From DATFDN01 sp963767645 (GTDB lineage: Bacteria; Pseudomonadota; Alphaproteobacteria; Acetobacterales; Acetobacteraceae), in the NCBI GenBank assembly GCA_963767645.1, contig CAVYEW010000014.1:62001-126000 (forward strand): 64,000 nucleotides of DNA, read 5' to 3'. The notes beneath the pieces were generated by a model, which saw only the letters and a list, made by a program, of their open reading frames with translations, was not told where the DNA came from and made no database searches. Shown here piece by piece: positions 54,978 through 63,922 of the stretch. Position 1 is the stretch's first letter. Each line of letters begins with the position of its first letter. The translations under genes were made by a program, and so were the position numbers.

Positions 54978-55249
54978 CCGCCAAGCGCGTCGTCATCAGC
55001 GGCCGTGTCCAGGGCGTGGGTTACCGCGACTGGATGGCGGCGCGCGCCCGTGCCTTCGGCGTCGATGGCTGGGTCCGCAACCGCGCCGACGGGACGGTGG
55101 AGGCGCTGGTTGCCGGACAGGCCGATGCGGTCGAGGAGTTGCTGCGCCGGTGCCGACGCGGACCGCGCCTCGCCGAAGTGGCGATCATCGTCGAGGAACT
55201 GGCTGAGCCGCCCGATCACCCTGGGTTCCTGCGCATGCCGGACCTGTGA
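54974..55249 (+). CDS. acyP: Acylphosphatase
   Basis: 91 residues. RVVISGRVQGVGYRDWMAAR (the GRVQGVGYR phosphate loop) and GVDGWVRNRADGTVEALVAG (Asn of the catalytic pair). Hydrolyses carboxyl phosphates. Full length; four-base overlap with ATP12. Convergent with ribokinase. Confidence 0.95.
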   Translation: MTAKRVVISGRVQGVGYRDWMAARARAFGVDGWVRNRADGTVEALVAGQADAVEELLRRCRRGPRLAEVAIIVEELAEPPDHPGFLRMPDL

Positions 55250-55261
55250 TGGCGGTTTCGA

Positions 55262-56167
55262 TCATTCAGCGCGGCTTCCGACTGTCCGGGCCAGGAGCGC
55301 CGCAATCTCCACGGCGCGGGGCATGGTGCCTTGGCTGCCGGCGCGCGTGCAGCAGAGCGCGGCTGCAGCCCCGGCGCGGGCGAGAGCGGCCGCGAGCGGG
55401 GTGCCCCGATCGAGGGCGGCGGCCAAGACCCCGGTGAAGCAGTCCCCCGCGCCCGTGGTGTCCACCGCGCTGACGGGATGGGCCGGAACCCGAAGCAGGC
55501 CGTCGGCATGTGCGGCCTCGGCGCCCTGTTCGCCCAAGGTGCGCACCACCGTCGTCCGGAGTGCTGCGTACAGGCCTGCGGCATCCGGGGTGCAGCCCAG
55601 GGTACCGGCAAGCCACTCCGCCTCGACCGCATTCACCACCAGCACATCTACCGCCCGCAGCGCATCCACCTCCATTGGCGCCGCCGGCGCCAGATTGAGC
55701 ACGACGCGCATGTTTCGGGCGCGGGCGCGGCGGATCAGGGCCGCCGTCTCCGCAGCCCGGACCTCCATCTGCACGATCAGCGTCGTGCCGGGCGCAAGCA
55801 GGGCATCCTCCACCTGATCGGCGCGGGCAGCGAGGTTCGCGCCGGAGCCAACCCCGATGGCGTTCCGCCCCGTCGGGTCCACGAAGATTGCCGCGCAGCC
55901 GGTGGCGCGGTCCGTAGCAGCGACGCGGGAGAGATCCACCCCTTCGCTCCGCAGCAGCGCCAGCGCCGCCGCCGCGAGCGGGTCGGAGCCGATCGCGCCG
56001 ACCAGCGCGACGCGGGCGCCATCGCGCGAAGCGGCAAGCGCCTGGTTGGCACCCTTGCCGCCGGGCTCGAGACGGACATTGGGCCCGAGCACGGTCTCCC
56101 CCGCTGCCGGCAGCGCCGGCAGCGCGAAGACCAGGTCGAGGTTGATCGATCCGAAGACGACGATCAT
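55262..56167 (-). CDS. rbsK: Ribokinase
   Basis: 301 residues. PfkB fold: VVFGSINLDLVFALPALPAA, GPNVRLEPGGKGANQALAAS, and the C-terminal DTTGAGDCFTGVLAAALDRG with catalytic Asp. Phosphorylates ribose at O5 or a related sugar. No ribose transporter genes beside it; phasin is the neighbour upstream. Start ATG 56167. Confidence 0.92.
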   Translation of the reverse strand: MIVVFGSINLDLVFALPALPAAGETVLGPNVRLEPGGKGANQALAASRDGARVALVGAIGSDPLAAAALALLRSEGVDLSRVAATDRATGCAAIFVDPTGRNAIGVGSGANLAARADQVEDALLAPGTTLIVQMEVRAAETAALIRRARARNMRVVLNLAPAAPMEVDALRAVDVLVVNAVEAEWLAGTLGCTPDAAGLYAALRTTVVRTLGEQGAEAAHADGLLRVPAHPVSAVDTTGAGDCFTGVLAAALDRGTPLAAALARAGAAAALCCTRAGSQGTMPRAVEIAALLARTVGSRAE

Positions 56168-56203
56168 GCGCTCCTCCGGAGCGCGAGGGAGCAGACGGTT
56201 CGG

Positions 56204-56641
56204 CTAGCCGCTCTTCTGGGCCATCGCCTTAAGCTCGTCCATCGCCTCGGCGAAGCGACGGTTGATCATGCTTAGGGCCTCGGAGTTGGACCGCTGGATC
56301 AGATCGCTCAACTCCTGCATGTTGGTGACGGCGCGCTGATAGCCTTGCTTGACCAGCTCGGCCTGCTTCGCTGCCTTGGCTTGCGGCGTCTCGGTCGAGC
56401 TGAGCGCCTTCATGCCCTCCGACATCTCGCTCACTGCCTGCTGCATGATTTCCATGTGCCGCCGGGCCACCGCCTGCGCGCCCTCTAGCGCCACACGGTT
56501 GGCTGCGGTCAGCGCCTCGATGTTGCGCCGGCTCGCTTCGCTGAGCGCCTGTACGTCGGGGATTGCCGGCAGTTTCATTTCGGACAGAAGGCGAGTGATG
56601 TCGAAGTCGGGGCGCTGGCCGGAGCCGGGTTGCTGAGCCAT
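56204..56641 (-). CDS. Phasin family protein
   Basis: 145 residues, all helical: LPAIPDVQALSEASRRNIEA, LTAANRVALEGAQAVARRHM, TPQAKAAKQAELVKQGYQRA and a C-terminal RSNSEALSMINRRFAEAMDE. The TIGR01841 pattern of PHA granule coat proteins. No PHA synthase in the window. 42 bases from the TetR-like gene on the same strand. Confidence 0.93.
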   Translation of the reverse strand: MAQQPGSGQRPDFDITRLLSEMKLPAIPDVQALSEASRRNIEALTAANRVALEGAQAVARRHMEIMQQAVSEMSEGMKALSSTETPQAKAAKQAELVKQGYQRAVTNMQELSDLIQRSNSEALSMINRRFAEAMDELKAMAQKSG

Positions 56642-56683
56642 TGCGTGTTCTCCTCCTCGGGTCAGGTTTCGACCATAGCGGGG

Positions 56684-57385
56684 CTAGAGCGGCGTGGTTC
56701 CCGGGATCGGTCCCTCGGGTTCCGGACTGCCCAGGATCGGCGGGGGCGGCGATTCGGGCGCGGGCGGCCCGGCATCGGGTTCAGGCTCCGGCGGGGCGGG
56801 GGCGCCCGCGGCACTGGGCGGAGCCCGGTCGCCGAGCCATTCGGCGGCGCGGCCGGCCCGCTGCAACGCCGTGTCCACCGCGGACATGGTGGACGACATG
56901 TCATCGGTCTCGTCGTTCATCCAGGCGCGCACGGCCCAGAGCCACACCGCGTACAGACCCTGCGCGCGCACCTCGCCGCGCCAACCGCTGGCGGAAACGC
57001 CGGCGGCTTCGAGAAGCCAGCGCATGCTGCGTCGGGTGCTGGCATCGAGCAGCAGGGCGGTGCCGGGCTCGAACGGCAAGTGCCGCAGCAGCGCGAGCAC
57101 GCCCGCGCGATGATCCTGCAGCACGTCGATGCGTTCCATGATCAGATAGAACAGCCGGTCGCGCACGCTGCCTTCGGACGGCGTCTGCGCCAAGGCTGCC
57201 TGATCGGCCATGCGCCCAAGCCGCAGCAAGGCGGCCGTACGTCCCGGAAAACGCCCACGGGCACGCGCCAGGTCAAGCCCGGCGGAACGTGCGGCTTCGG
57301 CCACGCTCACTGCGCCCCATCCATTTCGGCCCGCCAACGCGAACACGGCGCCCACCAAAGCCTTGTCGAATTCGTCGTCACCCAT
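56684..57385 (-). CDS. TetR-like regulator (COQ9-related) with Pro-rich tail
   Basis: 233 residues from the Met at 57385 (the frame stays open 23 codons upstream). HTH about 1-50 (DDEFDKALVGAVFALAGRNG, WGAVSVAEAARSAGLDLARA), helical body to about 185, then a Pro/Glu-rich tail (GAPAPPEPEPDAGPPAPESP). Regulators of this type often sit beside phasin genes; the helix fold is also that of COQ9. DNA target unknown. Confidence 0.8.
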   Translation of the reverse strand: MGDDEFDKALVGAVFALAGRNGWGAVSVAEAARSAGLDLARARGRFPGRTAALLRLGRMADQAALAQTPSEGSVRDRLFYLIMERIDVLQDHRAGVLALLRHLPFEPGTALLLDASTRRSMRWLLEAAGVSASGWRGEVRAQGLYAVWLWAVRAWMNDETDDMSSTMSAVDTALQRAGRAAEWLGDRAPPSAAGAPAPPEPEPDAGPPAPESPPPPILGSPEPEGPIPGTTPL

Positions 57386-57453
57386 GGACCAGCAAAATAA
57401 GCCCCCTGCGGCGAAAGACCAGGGTAGGCCCGGAATTCGGCGGTTCATGGCCA

Positions 57454-57471
57454 CAGCACGCGAAAGTGCTG
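57454..57471. repeat. Inverted repeat in the wecB upstream region
   Basis: CAGCAC, a six-base loop and GTGCTG form a perfect stem. It lies 142 bases before wecB and could be an operator or a terminator without a T run. Confidence 0.35.
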
Positions 57472-57486
57472 GTGCGCGTTGGCGAA

Positions 57487-57609
57487 ATGAGTTACTTGAG
57501 CATTACAGGCCGTTCAACCGATACGCCCGGTTATATGATGCAACTCCTGATAAAACATCATCCGTCGCGGAACGGCCGTACGTTGCCGGCCGACAAGGCG
57601 GCTCCTTAG
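57487..57609 (+). CDS. Possible 40-residue leader ORF ahead of wecB
   Basis: ATG 57487 opens a 40-codon frame in AT-richer DNA that ends three bases before wecB. No family and no good ribosome site. It could be a leader or chance. Confidence 0.2.
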   Translation: MSYLSITGRSTDTPGYMMQLLIKHHPSRNGRTLPADKAAP

Positions 57610-57612
57610 GCG

Positions 57613-58725
57613 ATGCGCGTCCTCTCCGTCTTCGGCACGCGCCCGGAAGCGATCAAGATGGCGCCGATCGTCCGGCGTCTGTCGGAAACCTCGGGCGTCA
57701 CGCCGCTGGTGTGCGTGACGGCGCAGCATCGGCAGATGCTGGACCAGGTGCTCGATCTGTTCGCCATCCGCCCGGATCGCGACCTCGACCTGATGCGCGC
57801 GGGTCAGGGACTGACCTACATCACCACCGCCGTGCTCGAGCGGCTCGCTTCGGTGTACGCGGAGTTGCGCGCCGACCGCGTGCTGGTGCAGGGTGACACG
57901 ACGACCACCTTCGCCGCGGCGCTCGCTGCCTTCTACGCCAAGGTGCCGGTCGCCCATGTGGAAGCGGGGCTGCGCACCGGCAATGTCCGCTCGCCCTGGC
58001 CGGAGGAGATGAACCGGCGGCTGACCACCGGCCTCGCCGATTTGCACTTCCCGCCGACCGAGCAAGCCAGGCGCAATCTGCTGTCCGAAGGGGTGGACCC
58101 GGCGCGCGTGACGATCACCGGCAACACGGTCATCGATGCGCTGCTCGAAGCCCTGGCCATCCTGGACGGCGACAAGGCGCGGGCCACAGCGGTCGAACGG
58201 GTGCTGCCGCCGTTCAGCCCGGGCAAGCGCCTGATCCTGGTGACCGGTCATCGGCGGGAGAATTTCGACGGCGGCCTGGAACGCGTCGCCAGCGGGCTGG
58301 TGCGTCTGGCCGAGCGCGGCGACGTGGAGATTGTCTATCCCGTCCACCTCAATCCCGAGGTGCAGCGTGTCGCGCAAGCGATCCTGGCGGCCCATCCGGC
58401 GATCCGGCTGATCCCGCCGCTCGACTATCTGCCGTTCGTCGCGCTGATGCGCCGCGCGGATCTGATCGTGACGGATTCCGGCGGCGTGCAGGAGGAGGCG
58501 CCCTCCCTGGGCAAGCCCGTGCTCGTTACCCGCGACACGACCGAGCGGCCCGAGGCGGTGGAAGCCGGGACGGTGGCGCTGGTCGGCACCAACTCCGACC
58601 GGCTATTTTCTCAAGCCTCGCGCCTGCTCGACAGCCGCGACGCCTACCAGGCGATGAGCTTCGCGCATAACCCGTACGGCGATGGCCGCGCGGCCGGGCG
58701 CATAGTGGAGAGATTGCTGCAATGA
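57613..58725 (+). CDS. wecB: UDP-N-acetylglucosamine 2-epimerase (non-hydrolysing)
   Basis: 370 residues. VLSVFGTRPEAIKMAPIVRR, VTAQHRQMLDQVL, VQGDTTTTFAAALAAFYAKV, HVEAGLRTGN, VTGHRRENF, SGGVQEEAPSLGKPVLVTRD. Makes UDP-ManNAc from UDP-GlcNAc. Overlaps wecC by four bases. Start ATG 57613; the leader frame ends just before it. Precursor enzyme of exopolysaccharide or enterobacterial common antigen-like glycans. Confidence 0.96.
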   Translation: MRVLSVFGTRPEAIKMAPIVRRLSETSGVTPLVCVTAQHRQMLDQVLDLFAIRPDRDLDLMRAGQGLTYITTAVLERLASVYAELRADRVLVQGDTTTTFAAALAAFYAKVPVAHVEAGLRTGNVRSPWPEEMNRRLTTGLADLHFPPTEQARRNLLSEGVDPARVTITGNTVIDALLEALAILDGDKARATAVERVLPPFSPGKRLILVTGHRRENFDGGLERVASGLVRLAERGDVEIVYPVHLNPEVQRVAQAILAAHPAIRLIPPLDYLPFVALMRRADLIVTDSGGVQEEAPSLGKPVLVTRDTTERPEAVEAGTVALVGTNSDRLFSQASRLLDSRDAYQAMSFAHNPYGDGRAAGRIVERLLQ

Positions 58726-59972
58726 ACAGCTTCGGGCGCATCGCCGTCGTCGGGCTCGGCTATATCGGGCTGCCGACCGCCGCCATCTTTGCCGAGAATG
58801 GCGTCGACGTCGTCGGCGTGGACGTCAATCCGCGCGTGGTGGCGACCATCAATGCCGGCCGGCCGCATTTCGGCGAGCCCAACCTCGATGCGCTGGTGCG
58901 GCGCGTGGTGGAGATCGGCAAGCTGCGTGCGACAACGACTGTCGAGCCGGCCGGCGCGTTCATCATCGCCGTACCCACGCCGTTGCGCGGCCACGGTCCG
59001 GAGTCGACCCCGGATCTCTCTTTCACCGAGGACGCGGCGCGCGCCATCGCCCCGGTGCTCGCGGCGGGCAATCTGGTGATCCTGGAATCGACCGCTCCGG
59101 TCGGCACCACCGAGCACATCGCGACGATCATGGCCGAGCTGCGTCCCGATCTGAGTTTCCCGCATCAGCGCGGCGAACTGGCCGACGTGCAGGTGGCGCA
59201 TTGCCCGGAGCGCGTGCTTCCCGGCCGCATCCTGGAGGAGGTCGTCAACAATGCGCGGGTAATCGGCGGCATGACCCGCAGATGCGGTCAGCGCGCGCTG
59301 ACCTTGTACAAGATCGTGGTGCGCGGCGAGTGCCGGGTGACAAATGCCCGTACTGCCGAGCTGGCGAAGCTGACCGAGAACGCCTACCGCGATGTCAACA
59401 TCGCCTTCGCCAACGAGCTCTCGCTGATCTGCGACCGGCTGCGCATCAATGTCTGGGAGCTGATCGGGCTGGCGAACCTGCATCCCCGCGTCGATATCCT
59501 CAATCCCGGCCCCGGTGTCGGCGGGCACTGCATCGCGGTCGATCCGTGGTTCATCGTGGCCACCAATCCGCGGGAGACGACGCTGATCCGCGCCGCCCGC
59601 GCGATCAACGATGCCAAGCCGGGCTTCGTCGTGGCGAAGGTGCGCGAGCGGGCGGCCGCGCTGAAGCATCCGGTCATTGCCTGCCTCGGCTTGTCCTACA
59701 AGAAGGACGTCGACGATCTGCGCGAGAGTCCGGCGATCGAGATCGTGCGACAGCTGGCCGAGGAAGACATCGGCGAGCTGCTGATCGTGGAGCCGCATAT
59801 CAGCCAGCTGCCCGTGGAGCTGGCCGACCGAGGCCTGAGGCTGCACGACTTCGATCACGCGCTGGAGCGCGCCAACCTCGTGCTGCTGCTGGCCGACCAC
59901 ATGAGCTTCCAGCACGTGGACCGCGACGTGCTGAAAGACAAGTTCGTCATCGACACGCGGGGAGTCTGGTAG
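58722..59972 (+). CDS. wecC: UDP-N-acetyl-D-mannosamine dehydrogenase
   Basis: 416 residues. NAD site VVGLGYIGLPTAAIFAENGV; TNARTAELAKLTENAYRDVN; catalytic Cys in GPGVGGHCIAVDPWF; third domain GLSYKKDVDDLRESPAIEIV. Oxidises UDP-ManNAc to UDP-ManNAcA. With wecB it forms the route to an acidic sugar. Same UDP-sugar dehydrogenase family as UDP-Glc dehydrogenases, but the wecB neighbour decides. Confidence 0.95.
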   Translation: MNSFGRIAVVGLGYIGLPTAAIFAENGVDVVGVDVNPRVVATINAGRPHFGEPNLDALVRRVVEIGKLRATTTVEPAGAFIIAVPTPLRGHGPESTPDLSFTEDAARAIAPVLAAGNLVILESTAPVGTTEHIATIMAELRPDLSFPHQRGELADVQVAHCPERVLPGRILEEVVNNARVIGGMTRRCGQRALTLYKIVVRGECRVTNARTAELAKLTENAYRDVNIAFANELSLICDRLRINVWELIGLANLHPRVDILNPGPGVGGHCIAVDPWFIVATNPRETTLIRAARAINDAKPGFVVAKVRERAAALKHPVIACLGLSYKKDVDDLRESPAIEIVRQLAEEDIGELLIVEPHISQLPVELADRGLRLHDFDHALERANLVLLLADHMSFQHVDRDVLKDKFVIDTRGVW

Positions 59973-60002
59973 CGCCGCCGACAGAAGCAGACGTCCGCCT
60001 CC

Positions 60003-61496
60003 ATGGCCGAGATCGCTGGTCTGAAGCATCAGGTGCTGCGCGGATTGGCATGGGCCTCCGCCACCCGCATCACCGGGCAATTGCTGAACTGGGTGATGAC
60101 GCTCTGCGTGGTCCGCCTGCTGCGCCCGTCGGATTACGGGCTGATGGCGATCACCATGGCGACGACCGGCTTCCTGACCGCGATGAGCTATGTCGGCTTC
60201 AGTGACGCGTTGGTGCAGAGCCGCGAATCCGACGAGGACGGCGCCCGTGAGGCATTCGGCCTCATTCTGCTGGTGAACCTGGGATTTTTCGCCGTCCTGT
60301 TCGCGCTGGCGCCGCTGCTCGCCGCCTTCTATCAAGAGCCCCGCCTGACGCTGTTGCTGCGGGTCGCCAGCGCCAGCCTGATCCTGCTCGGCCTCGGCTC
60401 GCTGTCCCGCGCCACGTTGCAACGGGCACTGGCATTGAAGCAGATGTCGATGCTGGACATGCTTGCCAACGTGCTCGGCGGGGTGACGACGATCCTGCTC
60501 GCGTGGAGCGGCTTCGGAGTCTGGTCGCTGCTCATCGCCTATCTGCTGAACGAAACGATCCGCACGGTCGGCTTTTGGGTGCTTGCGCCGCATCGGCATC
60601 TCCCGGCCTGGCCGGGCCGCCGGCAAACCTCACTGCTCCGTTCGGGCATCTATCGGACGCTCGAGAACCTGCTCTGGTATGTCAGCACGCAGATCGACAT
60701 CTTCGTCGCCGGCAGGATGCTCGGCAGCGACGCGCTCGGCATCTACTCGCTGGCTCGCACCCTGGCTTCAATGCCGGTGGACAAGCTCGCCATGGTGGCC
60801 AAGCCCATCGGGCTGCCGGCCTTCGCACGCTTGCAGGACGACAAGGCCCAGGCTCTCGCCTATTTGGCTAAGTCGATCCGTATTATTGCCCTGATGTCGT
60901 TTCCGGTATTCGCCGGCCTGTCCGCCGTCGCGCCTACCCTCGTGGCAGCGGTCCTGGGACCCACCTGGACAGGGGCCGCGGCGCCGCTCGCCATCCTTGC
61001 CCTCGGCATGAGTCTGCGCCCGGCCGGGCTGTTCATCGCACCTTTCCTGCTCGGCATGGGACATTTCCGCGCGTCGATGCTCAACACGCTCGCCACGACG
61101 ATCCTGTTCGGCGCGGCCTATGGCGTGGGCGCGCATTGGGGCGTTCACGGCGTCTGCATCGGCGCGGCCATCGCCTATCCCTTGCAGTTCGTGTTCATGG
61201 TGCATCGGGTCGGCGTGGTGCGGGCTGGCTGTTTTCGGTTGCTGATGCAACCGCTGCTCGGTCCCGCGGTGTCCTGTTTGCTCATGTACCTCGCCGTTCT
61301 TGCGGCATCGTGGACTCTGCCCGCCGAGCTGCCGCCGCGCGCTCGGCTTGCTGTCCTGATCGGCACCGGAAGCATCGCCTATGCGCTCGCTGTCTTCGTG
61401 CTCTGCCGCAGTATTGTTGCGGAGATCGTCTCCATGCTCGGTCTGGGCCGTCGGTTCATGCCGGGCACGCGGCCGGCGCGTGCGACCGGAACATGA
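60003..61496 (+). CDS. Oligosaccharide flippase (Wzx-like)
   Basis: 497 residues with about 12-14 membrane helices. The first part GLKHQVLRGLAWASATRITG, QLLNWVMTLCVVRLLRPSDY GLMAI is the polysaccharide transport (MOP) family start. IYSLARTLASMPVDKLAMVA is the second conserved block. Moves lipid-linked oligosaccharide across the inner membrane. Overlaps the deacetylase start by four bases. Start ATG 60003, 30 bases after wecC. Confidence 0.92.
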   Translation: MAEIAGLKHQVLRGLAWASATRITGQLLNWVMTLCVVRLLRPSDYGLMAITMATTGFLTAMSYVGFSDALVQSRESDEDGAREAFGLILLVNLGFFAVLFALAPLLAAFYQEPRLTLLLRVASASLILLGLGSLSRATLQRALALKQMSMLDMLANVLGGVTTILLAWSGFGVWSLLIAYLLNETIRTVGFWVLAPHRHLPAWPGRRQTSLLRSGIYRTLENLLWYVSTQIDIFVAGRMLGSDALGIYSLARTLASMPVDKLAMVAKPIGLPAFARLQDDKAQALAYLAKSIRIIALMSFPVFAGLSAVAPTLVAAVLGPTWTGAAAPLAILALGMSLRPAGLFIAPFLLGMGHFRASMLNTLATTILFGAAYGVGAHWGVHGVCIGAAIAYPLQFVFMVHRVGVVRAGCFRLLMQPLLGPAVSCLLMYLAVLAASWTLPAELPPRARLAVLIGTGSIAYALAVFVLCRSIVAEIVSMLGLGRRFMPGTRPARATGT

Positions 61497-62521
61497 CGGT
61501 ACGTTCCCCGAGATCGGGGACCGCGCAGCTGTTCGGGATCGAGTACCGGCCATTGCAGGAGCCACCCGGTCCGCCGCGATTATATGTCGTCGTGGATACC
61601 GAGGAGGAGTTCGACTGGTCCGCGCCCTTCTCACGGTGCGCGATCGGGGTTTCCAACGTCGCCGCTCAGGAGCGTGCGCAATCGATTCTTGAACGCCACG
61701 GTATTCGGCCGATTTATCTGGTCGACTACCCCGTCGCGATCCAGCCGGAAGGATACGAGCCGTTGCGCGCGATCCATGCGCGCGGGGCGTGCGAGATCGG
61801 CGCGCATCTGCATCCCTGGACCAATCCGCCCTTCACCGAGACGGTCAACGCCCGCAACTCCTTCCCCGGCAACCTGGAGCCGCAGATCGAGGAAGCGAAG
61901 CTCGTCGCCCTCATCGACGCCATCCGGGCAAATTTCGGGCTGCGTCCGCTCTTCTACAAGGCGGGGCGCTACGGCATCGGGCCGAACACCCTGCCATTGA
62001 TCGCGCGACAAGGCATTCTGGTCGATTTCAGTATCCTGCCGGGCGTCGATATGAGGCCGAAAGGCGGCCCCAATCTGCGCGGCATGGGCGCAGTCCCGTA
62101 TGTCGCGGGCGAGCACCTGGTCCGATCCGTGCCGATGACCCGCGGCCATACCGGTCCGCTCGCCGCCTTCGCCCCGGCCGTGAACCGCGCCCTCGACGCG
62201 GCACCGGCCAGGGCGCTGCGGCTGCGCGGCGCGCTGTCGCGAACCGGCGCGTTCCGGAGCGTGGCGCTGACACCGGAGGGCGTCTCCGCCGGCACGCTGC
62301 TGCGCCTGGCGAGCACCCTGGTACGGCGCGGGCACAAGACGCTGGTGATGCATTATCACAGCCCGTCGCTGGTGCCCGGCCACACCCCCTACGTCCGCAC
62401 CCAGGAGGACGCACGTGCCCTGCTGGCCCGGATCGGTGCGGTTTGCGCCCACGTCCTTGGCCCGCTTGGCGGCACTGCGGGAGACCCGCGCGATCTGCTG
62501 ACGATGGCGCCTGCGGGCTGA
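61493..62521 (+). CDS. Polysaccharide deacetylase family protein (WalW-like)
   Basis: 342 residues from ATG 61493. The NodB-like fold shows LYVVVDTEEEFDWSAPFSRC (metal Asp), YLVDYPVAIQPEG, CEIGAHLHPWTNPPF (the two His metal ligands), and LVMHYHSPSLVPGHTPY near the C-terminus. Removes acetyl or other N-acyl groups from the glycan. Last gene of the wec run. Substrate is likely to be the ManNAc/GlcNAc polymer exported by the flippase; unproven. Confidence 0.9.
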   Translation: MTVRSPRSGTAQLFGIEYRPLQEPPGPPRLYVVVDTEEEFDWSAPFSRCAIGVSNVAAQERAQSILERHGIRPIYLVDYPVAIQPEGYEPLRAIHARGACEIGAHLHPWTNPPFTETVNARNSFPGNLEPQIEEAKLVALIDAIRANFGLRPLFYKAGRYGIGPNTLPLIARQGILVDFSILPGVDMRPKGGPNLRGMGAVPYVAGEHLVRSVPMTRGHTGPLAAFAPAVNRALDAAPARALRLRGALSRTGAFRSVALTPEGVSAGTLLRLASTLVRRGHKTLVMHYHSPSLVPGHTPYVRTQEDARALLARIGAVCAHVLGPLGGTAGDPRDLLTMAPAG

Positions 62522-62672
62522 CAGACAAGTATTAACGATGACATAACAATATTGCAAGCGGACGAATTTGTCACCCCTCGTTCGTCCTCTGGATGACGCG
62601 CCCGACATCATGGCTAGCGCACTCTCCGCGCGCGAACCGCAACGGGTTCGCTCAGAGTCCGAAGGAGAAGGC

Positions 62673-62885
62673 ATGCGCAACGAAACCCTGGTCCCGTTCG
62701 GCCCGGACCCCTCCTGGTATGAACGGTACTGGCTCGCGGAGGACAGCGCATCCCGGACCGCGACGATCCACTCGGATCTCCCGGCCGCGCCGAGCCGGAG
62801 CGCCGCGCTGATCGCGCTGGTGTTCTTCTCGGTTGCGGCAGCGTGTGGCGCCGGCCTCGAGCATTTCCACATCATCTATCCGTAA
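62673..62885 (+). CDS. Small membrane protein with PDPSWYERYW motif
   Basis: 70 residues from ATG 62673, GAAGGAGAAGGC just upstream. LVPFGPDPSWYERYWLAE then one helix (RSAALIALVFFSVAAACGAG). Similar short proteins occur in many alphaproteobacteria with no known role. Convergent with accA (36-base gap). Confidence 0.7.
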   Translation: MRNETLVPFGPDPSWYERYWLAEDSASRTATIHSDLPAAPSRSAALIALVFFSVAAACGAGLEHFHIIYP

Positions 62886-62921
62886 GGGTACCGCAAGCCG
62901 CGCCTGCACGGCACGACCCGC

Positions 62922-63878
62922 CTAGCCCGCGACCTCGCGCCCGATCTCGAGGAACTTCTCCCGCCGCCGCGCCCTGAGCATGGAGGCATCCAGGCCGAGC
63001 AGGGGCGTCAGGGCCTCCGCGACCGCCTCGCCCACCGCGCGCACCGTGGCCTCGGGGTCGCGATGCGCCCCGCCGAGCGGCTCGGCGACAACTGTGTCGA
63101 TCAGCCGCAGCCGGCGCAGGTCGTCGGCGGTGAGCTTCAGCGCCTCTGCCGCTGCGGGCGCCTGCGCGGCATCGCGCCACAGGATCGATGCGCAGCCCTC
63201 GGGAGCGATGACCGAGTAGATCGAGTGCTCCAGTATCAGCGTGCGATCCCCGGAAGCGAGCGCGATGGCCCCGCCCGAGCCGCCCTCGCCGATGATAGTG
63301 GCGACGAACGGCACCGGCGCACGCAGGCAGGCATCGATGCTGCGGGCGATCGCTTCCGCCTGGCCGCGCGCCTCGGCCTCGACGCCGGGGAAGGCGCCGG
63401 AGGTATCGACAAAGGTCAGGATCGGCAGGTCGAACCGCCCGGCGAGCTTCATCAGCCGGCGTGCCTTGCGATAGCCCTCGGGCCGCGCCATGCCGAAATT
63501 GTGCTTGAGCCGGCTATCCGTGTCCGAGCCCTTCTCGGTGCCGATCACCACCACCGAGTTCCCGCGGAACCGCCCCACCCCGCCCAGCACCGCCGTGTCG
63601 TCGGCAAAGGCGCGGTCGCCGGCCAGCGGCGTGAACTCGGTGATCAGGCCGGCGATGTAGGCGCTGGCCTTCGGCCGGTCGGGGTGGCGCGCAACCTGGG
63701 TCTTCTGCCACGGCGTCAGGCGGGCATAGAGGGCGCGGAGCTGGCGGTCGGCCTTCTCCGTCAGCCGTCCCACCTCCTCGGCGATGTTGATGCCGTCCGG
63801 CTCCGATATCCGCCGCAGTTCATCGATCTTGCCCTCCAGCTCGGCGACGGGCTTCTCAAAATCCAGGAAGTGACGCAT
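62922..63878 (-). CDS. accA: Acetyl-CoA carboxylase carboxyltransferase subunit alpha
   Basis: 318 residues. MRHFLDFEKPVAELEGKIDE, the RPKASAYIAGLITEFTPLAG segment, FGMARPEGYRKARRLMKLA, LPILTFVDTSGAFPGVEAEA, IGEGGSGGAIALASGDRTLI and EHSIYSVIAPEGCASILWRD. With AccD it moves CO2 from biotin to acetyl-CoA. Full length. No accD in the window. Confidence 0.97.
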   Translation of the reverse strand: MRHFLDFEKPVAELEGKIDELRRISEPDGINIAEEVGRLTEKADRQLRALYARLTPWQKTQVARHPDRPKASAYIAGLITEFTPLAGDRAFADDTAVLGGVGRFRGNSVVVIGTEKGSDTDSRLKHNFGMARPEGYRKARRLMKLAGRFDLPILTFVDTSGAFPGVEAEARGQAEAIARSIDACLRAPVPFVATIIGEGGSGGAIALASGDRTLILEHSIYSVIAPEGCASILWRDAAQAPAAAEALKLTADDLRRLRLIDTVVAEPLGGAHRDPEATVRAVGEAVAEALTPLLGLDASMLRARRREKFLEIGREVAG

Positions 63879-63922
63879 GGGGGCGGGGCTTTAGCATAAA
63901 TCCCGCTGCCGGAAAGACCCGT

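Noticed and set aside
58644..60626. 660-codon minus-strand frame opposite wecC and the flippase
   Set aside because: Shadow frame without any domain; both plus-strand genes are secure.
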